A DNA stretch of 64,000 nucleotides from Scilla litardierei (taxonomy: Eukaryota; Streptophyta; Magnoliopsida; Asparagales; Asparagaceae): NCBI GenBank assembly GCA_030789695.1, contig CM061138.1, positions 183,683,051 through 183,747,050 of the forward strand, read 5' to 3'. Shown piece after piece: positions 1 through 10,773 of the stretch. The notes under the pieces were generated by a model. It searched no databases. It was given only the letters and a program-made list of their open reading frames with translations, and was not told where the DNA came from. The translations under genes and the position numbers were made by a program. Position 1 is the stretch's first letter. Every line of letters begins with the position of its first letter.

Positions 1-481
1 ATAGTTCACTACAGTGTTATCTGTTAGCAAAGAACATGAATTTGGACTATTTTATTGGATATATTTGATCACTTCCATTTCTGGTAGCATTGCCCGTGCA
101 TCACTTTTTAAAAAAAAAAACATTTAAGCTATTGAGCATTGGCCTTTATCATTAGTTCATTGGCATGTTTTTTTGCTGATGGTATTATGAAGATTATCAA
201 AATGGTGTAGATTAATACAAGTCCATAGAATTGGATCTGTAAAATATTAGTCTACCATATTTTGTAGGTATCTACGTGATCGCAAAGAAATTACCTCTAG
301 ATCAAAGATATAGGGAAGATCGTGATAAAAATCCGTAGATAGTTCCGCTCCTGATACGCTCCAAAGAAAAATCCCCGCATAGCTTTGCCGCAACAATAGA
401 TTCCTTCGCGCGTAGTGGTTTAATTTTTGAGGGAGAGGGGTAGAAAAGCTCAAAGAATTTAGAGCAAACGTGCTGATAACG
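1..481. other. Unassigned AT-rich stretch
   Basis: No convincing coding frame is visible. If the short LTR proposed at 482-665 is real and reads on the minus strand, this segment would be the start of that element's internal region. The sequence next to the LTR reads CGTTATCAGCACG on the minus strand. I associate this motif from memory with plant copia primer-binding regions, unverified. Confidence 0.3.
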
Positions 482-665
482 TGTTAAGAGATAGTTGGGA
501 GAAGAACAAAATAAACTCTAAAATAAGGAGTAGCCATGGCACAAGCCATTGCTCTCTATATATTCAATTAGAGAATAGGAGTCCAAGGGACTCCCTACTA
601 AGTTAGTGGGGAGTTATGGTGAGATGTTGAGGGGGGAGGCCAAATGCCTCCCTCAACTCACAACA
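482..665 (-). mobile_element. Possible short LTR (copia-like), minus strand
   Basis: Read on the minus strand, this 184-bp segment begins TGTTGTGAG and ends CTCTTAACA, giving TG...CA ends with imperfect inverted termini. A GAATATATAG TATA-like box lies inside (about 555-566). Just outside its 3' end is CGTTATCAGCACG, the probable primer-binding neighbourhood. Short LTRs of this size occur in some Ty1/copia lineages. The partner LTR is outside the window, so neither the pair nor a target duplication can be checked. It could also be a solo LTR or chance. Confidence 0.35.
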
Positions 666-1309
666 ATTTCAAAATTATTTATTAAAAATATTTTGAAGCA
701 TCAAACTATTTATGGTATATTTCAATAAGTTCGAGTATCATCAAATACCTCTAAATAATTTTAATAATATTTCATATTCAATTGTTACTGATTTAGCAGT
801 ATCAATTAATTTTCTATATAAACATTATCAAAACGATTCCAAACTTCTACAGTATGATTCTATTGTTTATTAGTACTCCTTATATTATTTTCGTATTTTT
901 CTGGAGTCAAATCGACCTAGAACCCGCAAACCTACATCCCAAACGGTTAGGCCCAAAACTCATATCTCCGTAACTCAAACATTGAAATGGACTTCGTATT
1001 CGAGATCCTCGCAACGATCTGAACCCGTGGTTATGTTTTGGGAATTTTTCGAAGTCGTATGCGAAAACGACGTAGTATTCCTTCGTTTTTACTAATTACA
1101 TCTCCTAATGATGTTTTACTATAACTAATTATCCAATCTAATTATATTTACCCCCATTAATCGCCTCCCCTTGTAGTTCAGATACGAGAAAATAGGATCT
1201 CCACCCTCTCAATCTCCCACAATTAATTACTACATTAATTATATTCTATTATATTTTAATTTTCTTAAACCTTATAAATAACTAACCTCTCCCTTCTCAA
1301 ACTCACACA
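666..1309. other. AT-rich stretch with no recognised feature
   Basis: Mostly A/T-rich unique-looking sequence. I see no open frame with coding character, no RNA gene and no clear repeat. Confidence 0.4.
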
Positions 1310-2010
1310 GCCTGACTCCCCTCTCCCTCGTTGAACCCAATGGCAAACCCCCATCTCCGATTCGACAAGCGCCCACCCCCAGCTCCTCTTCCCTCCTCCC
1401 CCTCGTCCGCCTACAAAGCCTCCGCCTCCCGCGCTCGACAGGCCGATGACGACATCCCTACGACAACGACATCCACGAGCGTCGCCACGCCGCTGCTCCC
1501 TCTCCCATCTCCGACGAACAACACCCCGCCCAGCTCCACTCCCGTCTGCCACTCGACCCACGGAGCTCCGTCGTGTGTTCGCCAACGCCGCCACGACATC
1601 CTCGCCATCGTTCGAGCAAATCCCCGCTCGCCGTCGTTCGAGCAAAGCCACCTCATCGTCGACAGCTCTCCAGCATCTCCTTGCTCTCCTCCCCACTATC
1701 CGACGCCACCCCACTCTCCGACGCCACCACCAGCTTCGCCGTACCCTCCCCCGCTTCGCTCCGCCTTCAGCACACCGCGCCCTCCATCGCTTCGCCGACC
1801 CTCCCTCGCCTCATTGCCGCTCCTTCCTCCACCGTTCGACCCTGCACTCCACCGTGCCACCCCGCTCGTCGTCTTCGCTCTTCCCTCCTCATCCCCCGCC
1901 GCCGTCCTCCGCCTGCCACCACCGCCTTCTGCCGCTTCGTGTCGTTGCCGCTGCCCATGCGTCCCGTCGGCGATCGCTCGACCCCGCGCGCGCTCGAGCG
2001 TGAGAGGAAG
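1310..2010. other. C-rich low-complexity segment
   Basis: About 700 bases abruptly rich in C and T on the plus strand, made of CTCC, CGCC and TCCGCC words between AT-rich flanks. Three overlapping plus-strand frames stay open and encode only Pro/Ser/Arg-rich low-complexity peptides. Open frames in several registers at once are expected from base composition, so I do not call a gene. It may be a leftover of a C-rich retrotransposon leader or a degenerate GC-rich exon. Confidence 0.5.
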
Positions 2011-2713
2011 AGAGATACGTGGTTAATAGGTATAAATATGTATATAATACGTATAAACGTATTTACTTATATATGTATATATTATAATAGAGATAAATGA
2101 TGTTTAATTGATAATTAATTATTTATGATGTAGAAAATTACAAGACCAGGCACAAAAAATCCGAAACGACAAAACGGACTCATTGGCCCTAGTTTCATCG
2201 CCAAAAGGCAAGTACATCTCCCACAATAATTTTTCAAAGTCAAAACTTAATAAAGTTAAATTCGCTTTAAAATTCATATCAAGAGATTTTCACGTACACT
2301 GACTTACGAGAAAAATATATGTTGCAGTACTAGTTAATACAGTCGTTTTGATCCCTTATTGGAAGAATTACGACGTATGGTTTGCCCTAGAGAAATATTT
2401 GAAAAATATAATGAAAAATCGTGTTCTCATTTTTAAATTAGTTTTAGGGTCGTATAAATTAAGAAAAATCCCCATTAATTATTTTACGATCTTAAAAGAT
2501 GTCTACTAGCCTTAGAAAAATATTTCAAACGCATTTATCCTCATTTGCGTAGTTAAAATTGTTTTCCATGATCATTTCTTTAAAGTATTGTGCATTCCTA
2601 TACTTCGATAATTATGTAACTAAATCTCAAAACTGTGTAATTAGTCGAGATTGTGGAATAAACAGATGAGACATCATACACATCTATTATGACGTAAATA
2701 AACTGAATAGACT
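2011..2713. other. AT-rich stretch with no recognised feature
   Basis: AT-rich sequence with short TATA/TATG runs near 2035-2100. No coding or RNA feature is supported. Confidence 0.4.
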
Positions 2714-2797
2714 GAATGGAAGATGGAACTTCAATATAAATGAATGGAAGATAGAACTTCAATATAAATGAATGAAAGATGGAACTTCAATATAAAT
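2714..2797. repeat. 28-bp tandem repeat, three copies
   Basis: Three head-to-tail copies of a 28-bp unit starting GAATGGAAGATGGAACTTC and ending AATATAAAT lie at 2714-2741, 2742-2769 and 2770-2797. They differ by one or two bases from each other, which points to recent local duplication. Confidence 0.9.
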
Positions 2798-3329
2798 AGA
2801 TAGTACACGTACTTTTGACCCGGCACTTGACTTGACCGTGGGATTGGGGTAGTCTATGATCACAAGTGTTACAAAGTGACTGGATGCACCCCGACCGAAT
2901 ACCTCCAACACTTATGGAGGTTAGAGCTTGACCGTCGCCATATAGGATCGGTGAGCAGCGCCTCGGATTGGCCCTCGTCGCAGGGTGCATGTTGGTCATT
3001 TCTCGTACACTTGGACATGGACTTAGCATTAGAATAGATTGGTTATTAAATATTGCTCTAACCTCTTCTTCTACAGGTTGCTAACAACGTCACAGTTTTG
3101 ATATCAAATGTTAAATTGTTACAATTTGCTAATATTATTGCAAATGGCTATCAAATGATTAAATTGCTGCAGGTTGCAAATTGCTGCGAATGGTTAACTG
3201 CTATAACTCTTTCAAAATTAAACTTATTGCTTGTCTTTAAAAGTTCAGCTTGGTTCAATTTTAAATACATAACGTTTTGTTTTGGAAATTACTTGTCGAG
3301 TAAACCTCATTGACAGGCATTTCAATTGT
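2798..3329. other. Unassigned stretch
   Basis: Contains a moderately GC-rich patch (2820-3020) and an AT-rich patch. It could be the upstream part of the LTR ending at 3741, but I cannot align it to any other LTR in the window. Confidence 0.3.
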
Positions 3330-3741
3330 TGTTTATGAAATATCCGTCAGGTATTAAGAGTGATTTTGTGGATGTCATTTCAGTAGAGGTCGAGCCAGCA
3401 CTTGATGAGTACGTGGAGTACCTGCCCTCAGAGGATTAGATTATTGTACCTTTGCATCAGCATTTCCTATTTTAAACAATGTAATTTGTGTGTTTGTTTG
3501 TATTGGCCATGCTAGGCCCAACATGTATCTTAAATTTTGTATGCTGGATATGTAATAATGTTATTTGGACTGCTTCTTAAATTTGCATGCAGGGACCTGC
3601 AGTTTACACAGACGCTTAATGAGTTTAAACCAAGTAGGAAGTACAGAAAAGAAAAGAAAAAAAATACTCCTCCTTGTTTTAAGCACATCGCGGACCCGCT
3701 CGCGTCCTTGCTCCCGGTGGAATGAGAAGCGGGGCATGACA
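3330..3741 (+). mobile_element. 3' end of a Tekay-like LTR (solo or truncated)
   Basis: The segment ends GGGGCATGACA, the same kind of terminus as the LTRs of the two Tekay-like elements and the LARD in this window (GGGGCGTGACA). About 300 bp before the end, near 3388-3439, is a short acidic frame ending in VEYLPSED and a TAG. Its position and composition match the acidic mini-ORF in the Tekay-like LTRs. The next base starts decayed copia coding sequence, so the LTR appears inserted in that copia; GAGAG at 3742-3746 would be one target-duplication copy. The 5' limit of the LTR is not determined. Confidence 0.5.
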
Positions 3742-3746
3742 GAGAG

Positions 3747-4463
3747 AGAGCCTCGACTGCAATGAGGTCTTCTATCTGGTGGTGAGGCATTGCCCAATTC
3801 GGATCCTGTTGGCCTTAGTTGCACAACTTAACCTTGAACTAGTGCAACTAGATGTCAAGACAGCATTCTTGCATGGAGAGCTTGAGGAGGAGATCTATAT
3901 GGCCCAGCCCTATGGCTATGAGAATGGCAACATGCTTGCATGTAGGCTAAAGAAGTCGCTCTATGGGCTGAAGTAATCACCTAGATGTCGGTATAAGCAT
4001 TTTGAATGCTTTATGACAAATGATCAAATGTATGTTCGCAGTCCCTATGATCATTGCGTGTTCTTTCAGAGGCTGAATGGCGGGCCCTTCTTCTATCTCT
4101 TGCTTTATGTTGGTGATATGCTCATCGCTTCATTAAATAAAGTGGAGATACAGAGATTGAAGTCTGAGTTGAGTTGTGCATTTGAAATGAAGGACCTAGA
4201 CGAAGCACAGAGGATTCTAGGGATGGAAATCATAAGAGATCGGAGTGTAGGTAAGGTTCATCTTTCACAAAGTCTCTACTTGAAGTTTGTTATGTAGATA
4301 TTTGGTTGTGAAAAGATGAAGTCCGTAGTTACTCTACTTGCACCCCACTTCAAGCTCTTTGCGAGTATTACCCAAAGAACAAAGATGAGAAGAAGCTCAT
4401 GTAGAGCATACCATATGCCAATGCGGTAGGAGCCTTGAAGTATGTTATGGTATGTACCCGACC
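3747..4463 (+). pseudogene. Copia-1 reverse transcriptase fragment (left part)
   Basis: This is the Ty1/copia reverse transcriptase domain: LVQLDVKTAFLHG, then EEEIYMAQP, then KKSLYGLK. It is clearly dead. A TAA follows SLYGLK (3974-3976) where family members have Gln. The catalytic YVDD motif reads YVGD (about 4107-4118), losing one metal-binding aspartate. A TAG stops the frame at 4295-4297, and a frameshift follows. Coding similarity begins right after the LTR remnant ending at 3741 and stops at 4463, where the LARD-like element is inserted. It resumes at 13753. Upstream gag, protease and integrase are not visible in the window. Confidence 0.85.
4459..4463. repeat. Target-site duplication CGACC (left); right copy 13753-13757
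   Basis: CGACC directly precedes the TG of the 5' LTR at 4464 and directly follows the final CA of the 3' LTR at 13752. Five bases is the usual duplication made by plant LTR-retrotransposon integrases, so the outer boundaries are fixed to the base. Confidence 0.93.
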
Positions 4464-5096
4464 TGTCATGCCCTATCTTGCGCTATACTTGTATTCTACT
4501 GAACACACGTAGTATTTCTACTTACAATACGTGGGTAGGCATGAAATAAGCTTAGATATCGATGTATGTGACGTAGCGTAAGGGGGATTGGGCCGTAATA
4601 CGTGGCTACGGGTAGAGAATGCGAAATGTGAATGTGAGAGAAGTGTGAAAGATGTCGTGGGTGCAAAACAACATGAATGTGTTGGACGTGTGTGCGTGGC
4701 GCATGTATGCATGTGTAGGCATGCATGGGTGTGTGTGGGGAAGCCATGCAAGTGTGAAAGGGGTTCGGGGTCAATAGCAACCCCCCGTAAATTTTTAGAA
4801 AGGTCAGGGGCAAAACGGTCATTTGGACTAAATTTGCTATGCGTACATACTTAAGTGCTCGTTGCATAAAGTAATGGCATACTTGTAAATACTTGAATAT
4901 GTGAAGGGTAGTTTGGTCATTTAATAAATAGCATGGCTTATGGGATAAGCCATGAATCATTCTAGATCTCTCTCGCTTCTTCTCTTCTCTTCTTTTTTCT
5001 TCCCTTATCCTTTTCTTCTCCATTTCTTTTGTAATTTCCTCCATCTCCCTATCCCATATCCACATACCCCAACTTGCTGGCCGAAATTCAATCATC

Positions 5097-5155
5097 AAAA
5101 AGAAGAAGAAGAAGAAGAAGAAGAGGAAGAGGAAGAGGAAGAGGAGGAGAAGAGA
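5097..5155 (+). repeat. Short GAA/GAGGAA microsatellite in the 5' LTR
   Basis: About eight GAA units followed by GAGGAA units. The equivalent tract in the 3' LTR (11425-11520) is much longer, which accounts for most of the length difference between the LTRs. Confidence 0.9.
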
Positions 5156-6446
5156 AATCAAACTTGAGGTAGGATTCTAACTTGGATTTGGGAATTTAAT
5201 TAGGGTTTTATTTTATCATGTTTTTACATCATGTTTTATCAATATGAAGTAGGGATAATCAAATTAATGTGCCATGTTTCAATTTTCATGAATCTCCCTT
5301 GAAATTCTTAGCAAACACATTTCCTTTAAAATTTCAGAAATCTTGATGTCTGATTTTGCCTTGATTGTGGTTACTGTAGCTCGAATTAGGTTTCGAAAAA
5401 AATATGAGCTTGTAGATCTTGAAGTTCTACCCCAAAATCATATAAATTTTGATATAGTTTCAATTCAGAAATTAGGAGCAATAAATCCGTCTTCAAAACA
5501 TGTCTGTTTGATTTTCAGTGTTGACACAGTTTAGTAAAATTGGCCTAGACACTTGCAAACATCATGGAATTTTATGATCTTGGTCTTGTTGGAAAGTTAA
5601 CAAGTTTTTCTAAAAATTCACCAGAGTGATTATATGTCGAATGTCTGGCTCCAACATGCCCAAAATTGGATTTCAATACAGGCTCTGAAATCTGTCTGAA
5701 AAACAGATTTGATACACTTCACCAAATAATTCACCATAAATCAAATACTTAATATATTTGCATGAACATTTATTTGTGAATCCATAACTATCATATCTAC
5801 AAGTTTCATTCGGGAAGTTTTGCTAAATTAAGTATATAATTAGATGATATCAGCCACTTTTTATGACATCATGTGCATTTCCTGCAAGCTGAAGCTTTTG
5901 CATGGTGATATGATTTGTGTAATATTGCCATTTGTACCCCTATTGTCCATGATTGTTGTTATTATCTAAAGGGAAGTTGATTGGTGTGATATACTATGAA
6001 ATTACTAATGTGATTGATATGTGGAACATGATGCATATCATGTGTTCGATGAAATGCCTCAATGAAGGCAATAACCAGTAATTTGAGAAATGTGTGTGTT
6101 AATGTTGGCCTTGAGCCACATTGATAATTGGTAAAGTTAGAGGCTTGAATGGCATAGATACATTGAAATTGTGAGTGGATAATATGTTGTGATAGACGGC
6201 ATGTCACGTGAGTGCATGACCCTATGTCTGATGATGGACAGTTGAGAGGATATGTGCATACCCATGCCATCAAGACCCCTAACGTGTCACTTATGATGTT
6301 AACTTATAAAATTGAATAAATCTCAATCCTCTCTAATGAGGGTAAATTAGCAAAGCCCGGGTTTTTGATGGGATTTGAGTAAATTGTGGATATGAGGCCT
6401 GGACTGTGAAGTTGGGAGATTATTATGTGATGTGTGGAGCTTACCC

Positions 6447-6510
6447 ACTCGCCTTTACCGGGAGTGGAGGGGATACTTATACCTACTCGCCTTTACCGGG
6501 AGTGGAGGGG
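6447..6510 (+). repeat. Two-copy 38-bp tandem repeat in the LARD LTR
   Basis: ACTCGCCTTTACCGGGAGTG... occurs twice at a 38-bp period. The same pair is present in the 3' LTR near 12800-12862, so the duplication predates insertion. Confidence 0.8.
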
Positions 6511-7398
6511 TCATACGGAGGTTGGGTTATGTGGAGAGCCTCACTCCTGCCAGGGACGGGGGAGGTGAGAGGCCCGGTGTCGTATAGTGCCCGTGTCCAC
6601 TGCACCGTGTGCTATATATTCACCCCAAATTTGGGGTGAAGTCCAGGTCCTGGTATCACACAATTTACCTAAGTTTCAATTAATTCAATTAATCAATTCA
6701 ATCATAAAATGAGCACTTTGCATGTTCTTCTTCCGCTGGCAGCACTTCCCTTTTTCCTTGCTTCACTGGTGGCACCGTGTTATATCCTGATATTTGTGTT
6801 TCTCTTTTGAGTTTGTGCTTATATGACTATTTGTTATTATTACTGGTGCTAACTCTTTCTTGCAGTAACTCGACATTAGACCGCAGGTATGATCCTCTTA
6901 CTTAGCTATTCACTTTTCACTATATATTTAGTTTGCATGTCTTGTTCCTTTGCCTTGCCCTGTGGATTGATAACCCTAAAGCGATGCCCAGATCCAAGTT
7001 GGTTCCTACTGGGGCACACATTGACGTTCTCCTCCCCATTTTTCAGGTAGCAGGGTCAGCTTGGTTGGAGGTGACTTGGAGTTGGGTTCAGGGTAGCACT
7101 TGGTGTGAGCTGTCTTGTGGTGTGATTTGGTTGTCTTGGGAGAAGGAGTATGACGGTGTATGTGTAGTGGTGCACTTGGACTATGTACGTAAATGAAAGT
7201 TGTTGTATATATTAGTTGTTGTTGTTCTATACTATTTATCAGTTGTTGATATTCTAATGAAGCTGCATTTGTACTATCCCACCATGTGCGCAGTGGCCTG
7301 CATATTCAGTTACTTCTCTCCTCTCTCTTCACCCTCACTCTTCAGGATTCTTGGAAATTTTTTTAAATATCGGGTATTCTGGAGAACGGGGCGTGACA

Positions 7399-7425
7399 GT
7401 TTTTGGCGGCCCATGCTGGTCACCG
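7399..7425 (+). promoter_or_regulatory. Primer-binding-region candidate after the LARD 5' LTR
   Basis: The bases right after the 5' LTR read GTTTTTGGCGGCCCATGCTG. The two Tekay-like elements have GGTTTTAGTGGTGGCCCATG at the same place, sharing GGCCCATGC(A/T)GGTC. I cannot assign the tRNA. Confidence 0.55.
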
Positions 7426-10400
7426 CACTGCGATGTGCGTAAGGATAGTTCAGGTAATGCTTCAATATTTGATTGTGATAGATTACCCCTAAGGTGGGTA
7501 GTGACCTTATGGCCTTAAAGTTTAGGTGGCCCACCCTTGCACCTCTAGCTTTTGGGAGTATGGGGATAAACTTTCTGTAGTATATTATACCATACATGTA
7601 TATTATAGGTATATGCGTGTATATGTAATTGTGTAAACCAGCGTGTATAAGTGCATTGTTGTGCTTAGAGATTTGAACTATACATGTTGCGATATACTTG
7701 TATATTTGAATGGCATGAAGGTTACATGTATCCTGAATGCTTGTAGTGGTATATGGATATGCGTGGGGTGTATATACTAGGTAGGCAAATACTTGAGTGT
7801 ATATATATTTCGCCTCCATAAAAGTACATGATACGGATATGTGAGGTAGGTCTGTGGTATACTTGTGTGACTCTGAGATATGAGTGATATTTACATGTTT
7901 ATTCGTGGATGTATACAGATGGGTACATATAAGCTAGTGTGAAAATATACCTTGTAGATTTGTGAGTGGGGATATATACGTATGTGTTATGAGTGTATGT
8001 ATGCAGTTTACTATCTATTGAATTATAGTTGTGTTTCATGCGGGGAATGCACCGATGTGTGTACATCTATCCTTGTATGGATAGAGCAGTGGAATGTCCA
8101 TGTTGTATAAGATATATGGGAGAAAGTGTACATGTGTGGATATATGTGAGCCTGTATGGGTAGAGGGTGTAGATATATATGTGGGAAGTTAGTGCATATA
8201 TATCGCTAGTGTTGCATTACTAGGTTATAAATTCCTAGTGTATTAAAGGGTGTAAATACTGAGAATATATGTATGTGCTGTCTATGTGCCTATAGGAATT
8301 GGTATATTGTTTTACTTGGGTATATGGTCGTGGGTTGTATTATTGCGTGAAGATAGGTAATGTGCTATGGCCATATATGGTGTGTATGTAGCGATATAGA
8401 TAAGTAATCGGCGTACGGATAGTATGAGTAATGCCCCAGTGTGTTGAAGTAGATGTATCCTAAGGTGGGTAGGGGTGCTTAGACCCGTCCACCCTAGTTT
8501 AGGCCCTTAGCTTTATACCGTGCCTAACATGGGATATGGATATAAGTGTGACATGTATCATATGTAGAATGTGATGAATGTAAGGATTTGGGATTATATA
8601 ATGCATGTATAAGTGGGGTGGCTATGGGTTTGCGCAGTTAAGTGGAGTTATGGTTTTTATATGTGTATACGCTTACCCGTAGAATGGTGCCTATAGGACC
8701 ATTTGGATGGATGCGGAATGCATGTACCTCCCATATATAGTGGCGTGAGGGGGATTGTGGATTGGTATATGAGATACTTGTATGTATGTTGATGTGTTGT
8801 AGCAAGCGTGGTGTGATTGTGTATATGTGTGTTATTATTGAATGCATATTTGTGTATATCTTATGAGTGGTTATATGTATTTGTATGTGAGCGATCCCTA
8901 TTCTGATATGTATGTACCCGTATATGAATGTGTGCGTATATGGGGTGTGGCTATTTCCTGAATGTGTATGAATGTTGAAATATACTTATTTGTGAATGTA
9001 CTAGAATGCTAGTAAGAGTTGGGGTATATTGGACGTTATGTTTATTAGGGTATAGGTGGCTACCGGCTACCTGCTAGTATAGTTTGAGTAGCTTGACTGT
9101 ATAGGCGCGTAATAGTAGGATATGTAAACTAAGTGTGGATGGGTGTATGCGCTCATACATGGTAATGTGTGTGCATGGTGTTTTGGTCCTAGTATGTATA
9201 TATATGCATGTTGGTGTGCATACCTACTATTAGAATAATAATCTGGTGTGTATGAGCAAACGTGTATTTGTCTATGTATAGGCTTAGATATCTATATATG
9301 GAATTGATATATATACCTCTTCGTGTACATAATACGTATGTACATATAATTAGGTCATATAGGGTATCTGTGTGGTGTATTAGTTGATGTGTATATGTGA
9401 ATATGTATTATGGTTGTATGGATTACTATTATACGTATTACAATGGAGTGTAGGGATATGTTCACGCATGTGCCGTGTGCAGTAGAGGCAATATACGGGT
9501 GTGTGTATATTGGTTGAATAAATATGTACTTATATATATATATCCTTGTTTGTTTATCTATGAATCTTTCGAAATGGTTGCCTATCTATGTGTATCTGGG
9601 AGAAGCGTATCCATGTGTGTATGTATGTATGTGTAGGTCTGTACTAGAGTATGTGTGTATATATTGTCATAAGCAGTATGGGTATGAATGTGATGAGTAT
9701 GAAATATAAGTGTGTGTATATATATATGTACGATGAATATGAGTGAATGAAACTGTTTGGTATATAGGCATTGAGATGTGTGTGATTGTTTGCATATGTA
9801 TACGCGTGTGTGGGGTGTATATGGATATTTATAATTATTTGACTATCATGGCAGTATGTGTGTAGGATGTGCAAAGGTAGTTATATATATAGCAAATGGC
9901 AGAGGATGTGTTATGGTTGTGCACTCTTGTATGTATTGTGTGTGGTATATGTGCCTATCTATGTGAGGCAATAGGTGTACTACTATGGATGTAAGGTTAT
10001 GTGTATATTTATTTAAAGTATGATTGTGAACCTTATGTGACTCGATCATGCATGTGTTATACGTGCACGTGAATGTATGTATGGATGTGACTAAATAATG
10101 TGTGTATATAGATATTTATGTGCCTATACATGGAAGTGAGCCCATATGATTAAGTATTGGATGTATAAAGATTTGGTGTACATATGGTGTGACACCATGA
10201 TGGTGACACTGTTTGTCAAGTTACGTATGTAGATTGATGTGTAAAGTCACATGTCTGTGCGTGCATATAGGCATATAAGTAATATATAAACAAGTAGGAT
10301 ATAAGTCGTTATACTTGAAGGAATTGTGATATATATGAAAGCATGCCATGTATGAATGCCTTATGTATCGTGATATGGATATGATGTGATATCGTATTCA

Positions 10401-10760
10401 CATAGATATGAGTAGTGATGCAAATACTTATAATAATACGTATAGAGACTTAATTGTGGTAAGTGATGTATATGTTAATGTGTGAATATGTGAGCCTAGC
10501 TGTTTATGTGGAGAATATATACGTATGTGTATGTAGTGAGTGCACATTGAGATGTGAATGTGTTACTAGATAAATAGTAGGATGTATCCGTGATAAGTAT
10601 GTGACGCGGATGCGTATAAATGACAATGAAGTATATAATGTATATAGGTGTGGTGTAGGTATATATTCTTGTTTATACATCATGGGTAGTAAGACCATCA
10701 TACCTAGCTGAACTTGGACAGGGTTCACACACTAGAAAGTCCGAGAACGGACTTTATTTT
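7399..10760 (+). other. Non-coding, cytosine-poor LARD internal region
   Basis: Made of degenerate TATGTGTGTATATG-like sequence, rich in T, G and A and poor in C on the plus strand. No retroviral-type domain is found in any frame. A short block starting TAAGGTGGGTAG, followed by a GGCCC/CCACCCT patch and AGCTTT, recurs near 7490-7560 and 8460-8516, suggesting internal duplication. The first words of this block equal the polypurine tract at 10761. Confidence 0.8.
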
Positions 10761-10773
10761 AAGGTGGGTAGGA
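10761..10773 (+). promoter_or_regulatory. Polypurine tract of the LARD
   Basis: AAGGTGGGTAGGA abuts the TG of the 3' LTR, the expected site for plus-strand priming. The identical 13-mer (reverse-complemented) abuts the 3' LTR of both Tekay-like elements at 29911-29923 and 52658-52670. Confidence 0.85.

Larger units (their letters stand above)
4464..7398 (+). repeat. LARD 5' LTR, 2935 bp
   Basis: Runs from TGTCATGCCC to GGGGCGTGACA and is near-identical along its length to 10774-13752. A likely promoter is the TTTAATAAATAG box near 4919, followed by a CT-rich leader (4965-5035), a GAA microsatellite and a long AT-rich tail. The two LTRs differ by scattered single-base changes and microsatellite length, so the insertion is not brand new. 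Confidence 0.92.

Noticed and set aside
1331..2026. 231-residue Pro/Ser-rich plus-strand ORF and two overlapping ORFs
   Set aside because: All three registers are open because the segment is C-rich and stop-poor. The peptides are low complexity, with no domain and no conserved motif.
4496..5161. 221-residue minus-strand ORF, repeated at 10806-11425
   Set aside because: It lies across the LARD LTR, including the GAA tract (poly-Phe/Leu when read backwards). The two LTR copies differ by frame-breaking changes; a composition shadow.
7310..7819. 169-residue minus ORF and others in 7300-10700
   Set aside because: Tyr/His/Thr-rich products of TATGTG-type sequence read in antisense; no domain and no conservation expected in a LARD interior.
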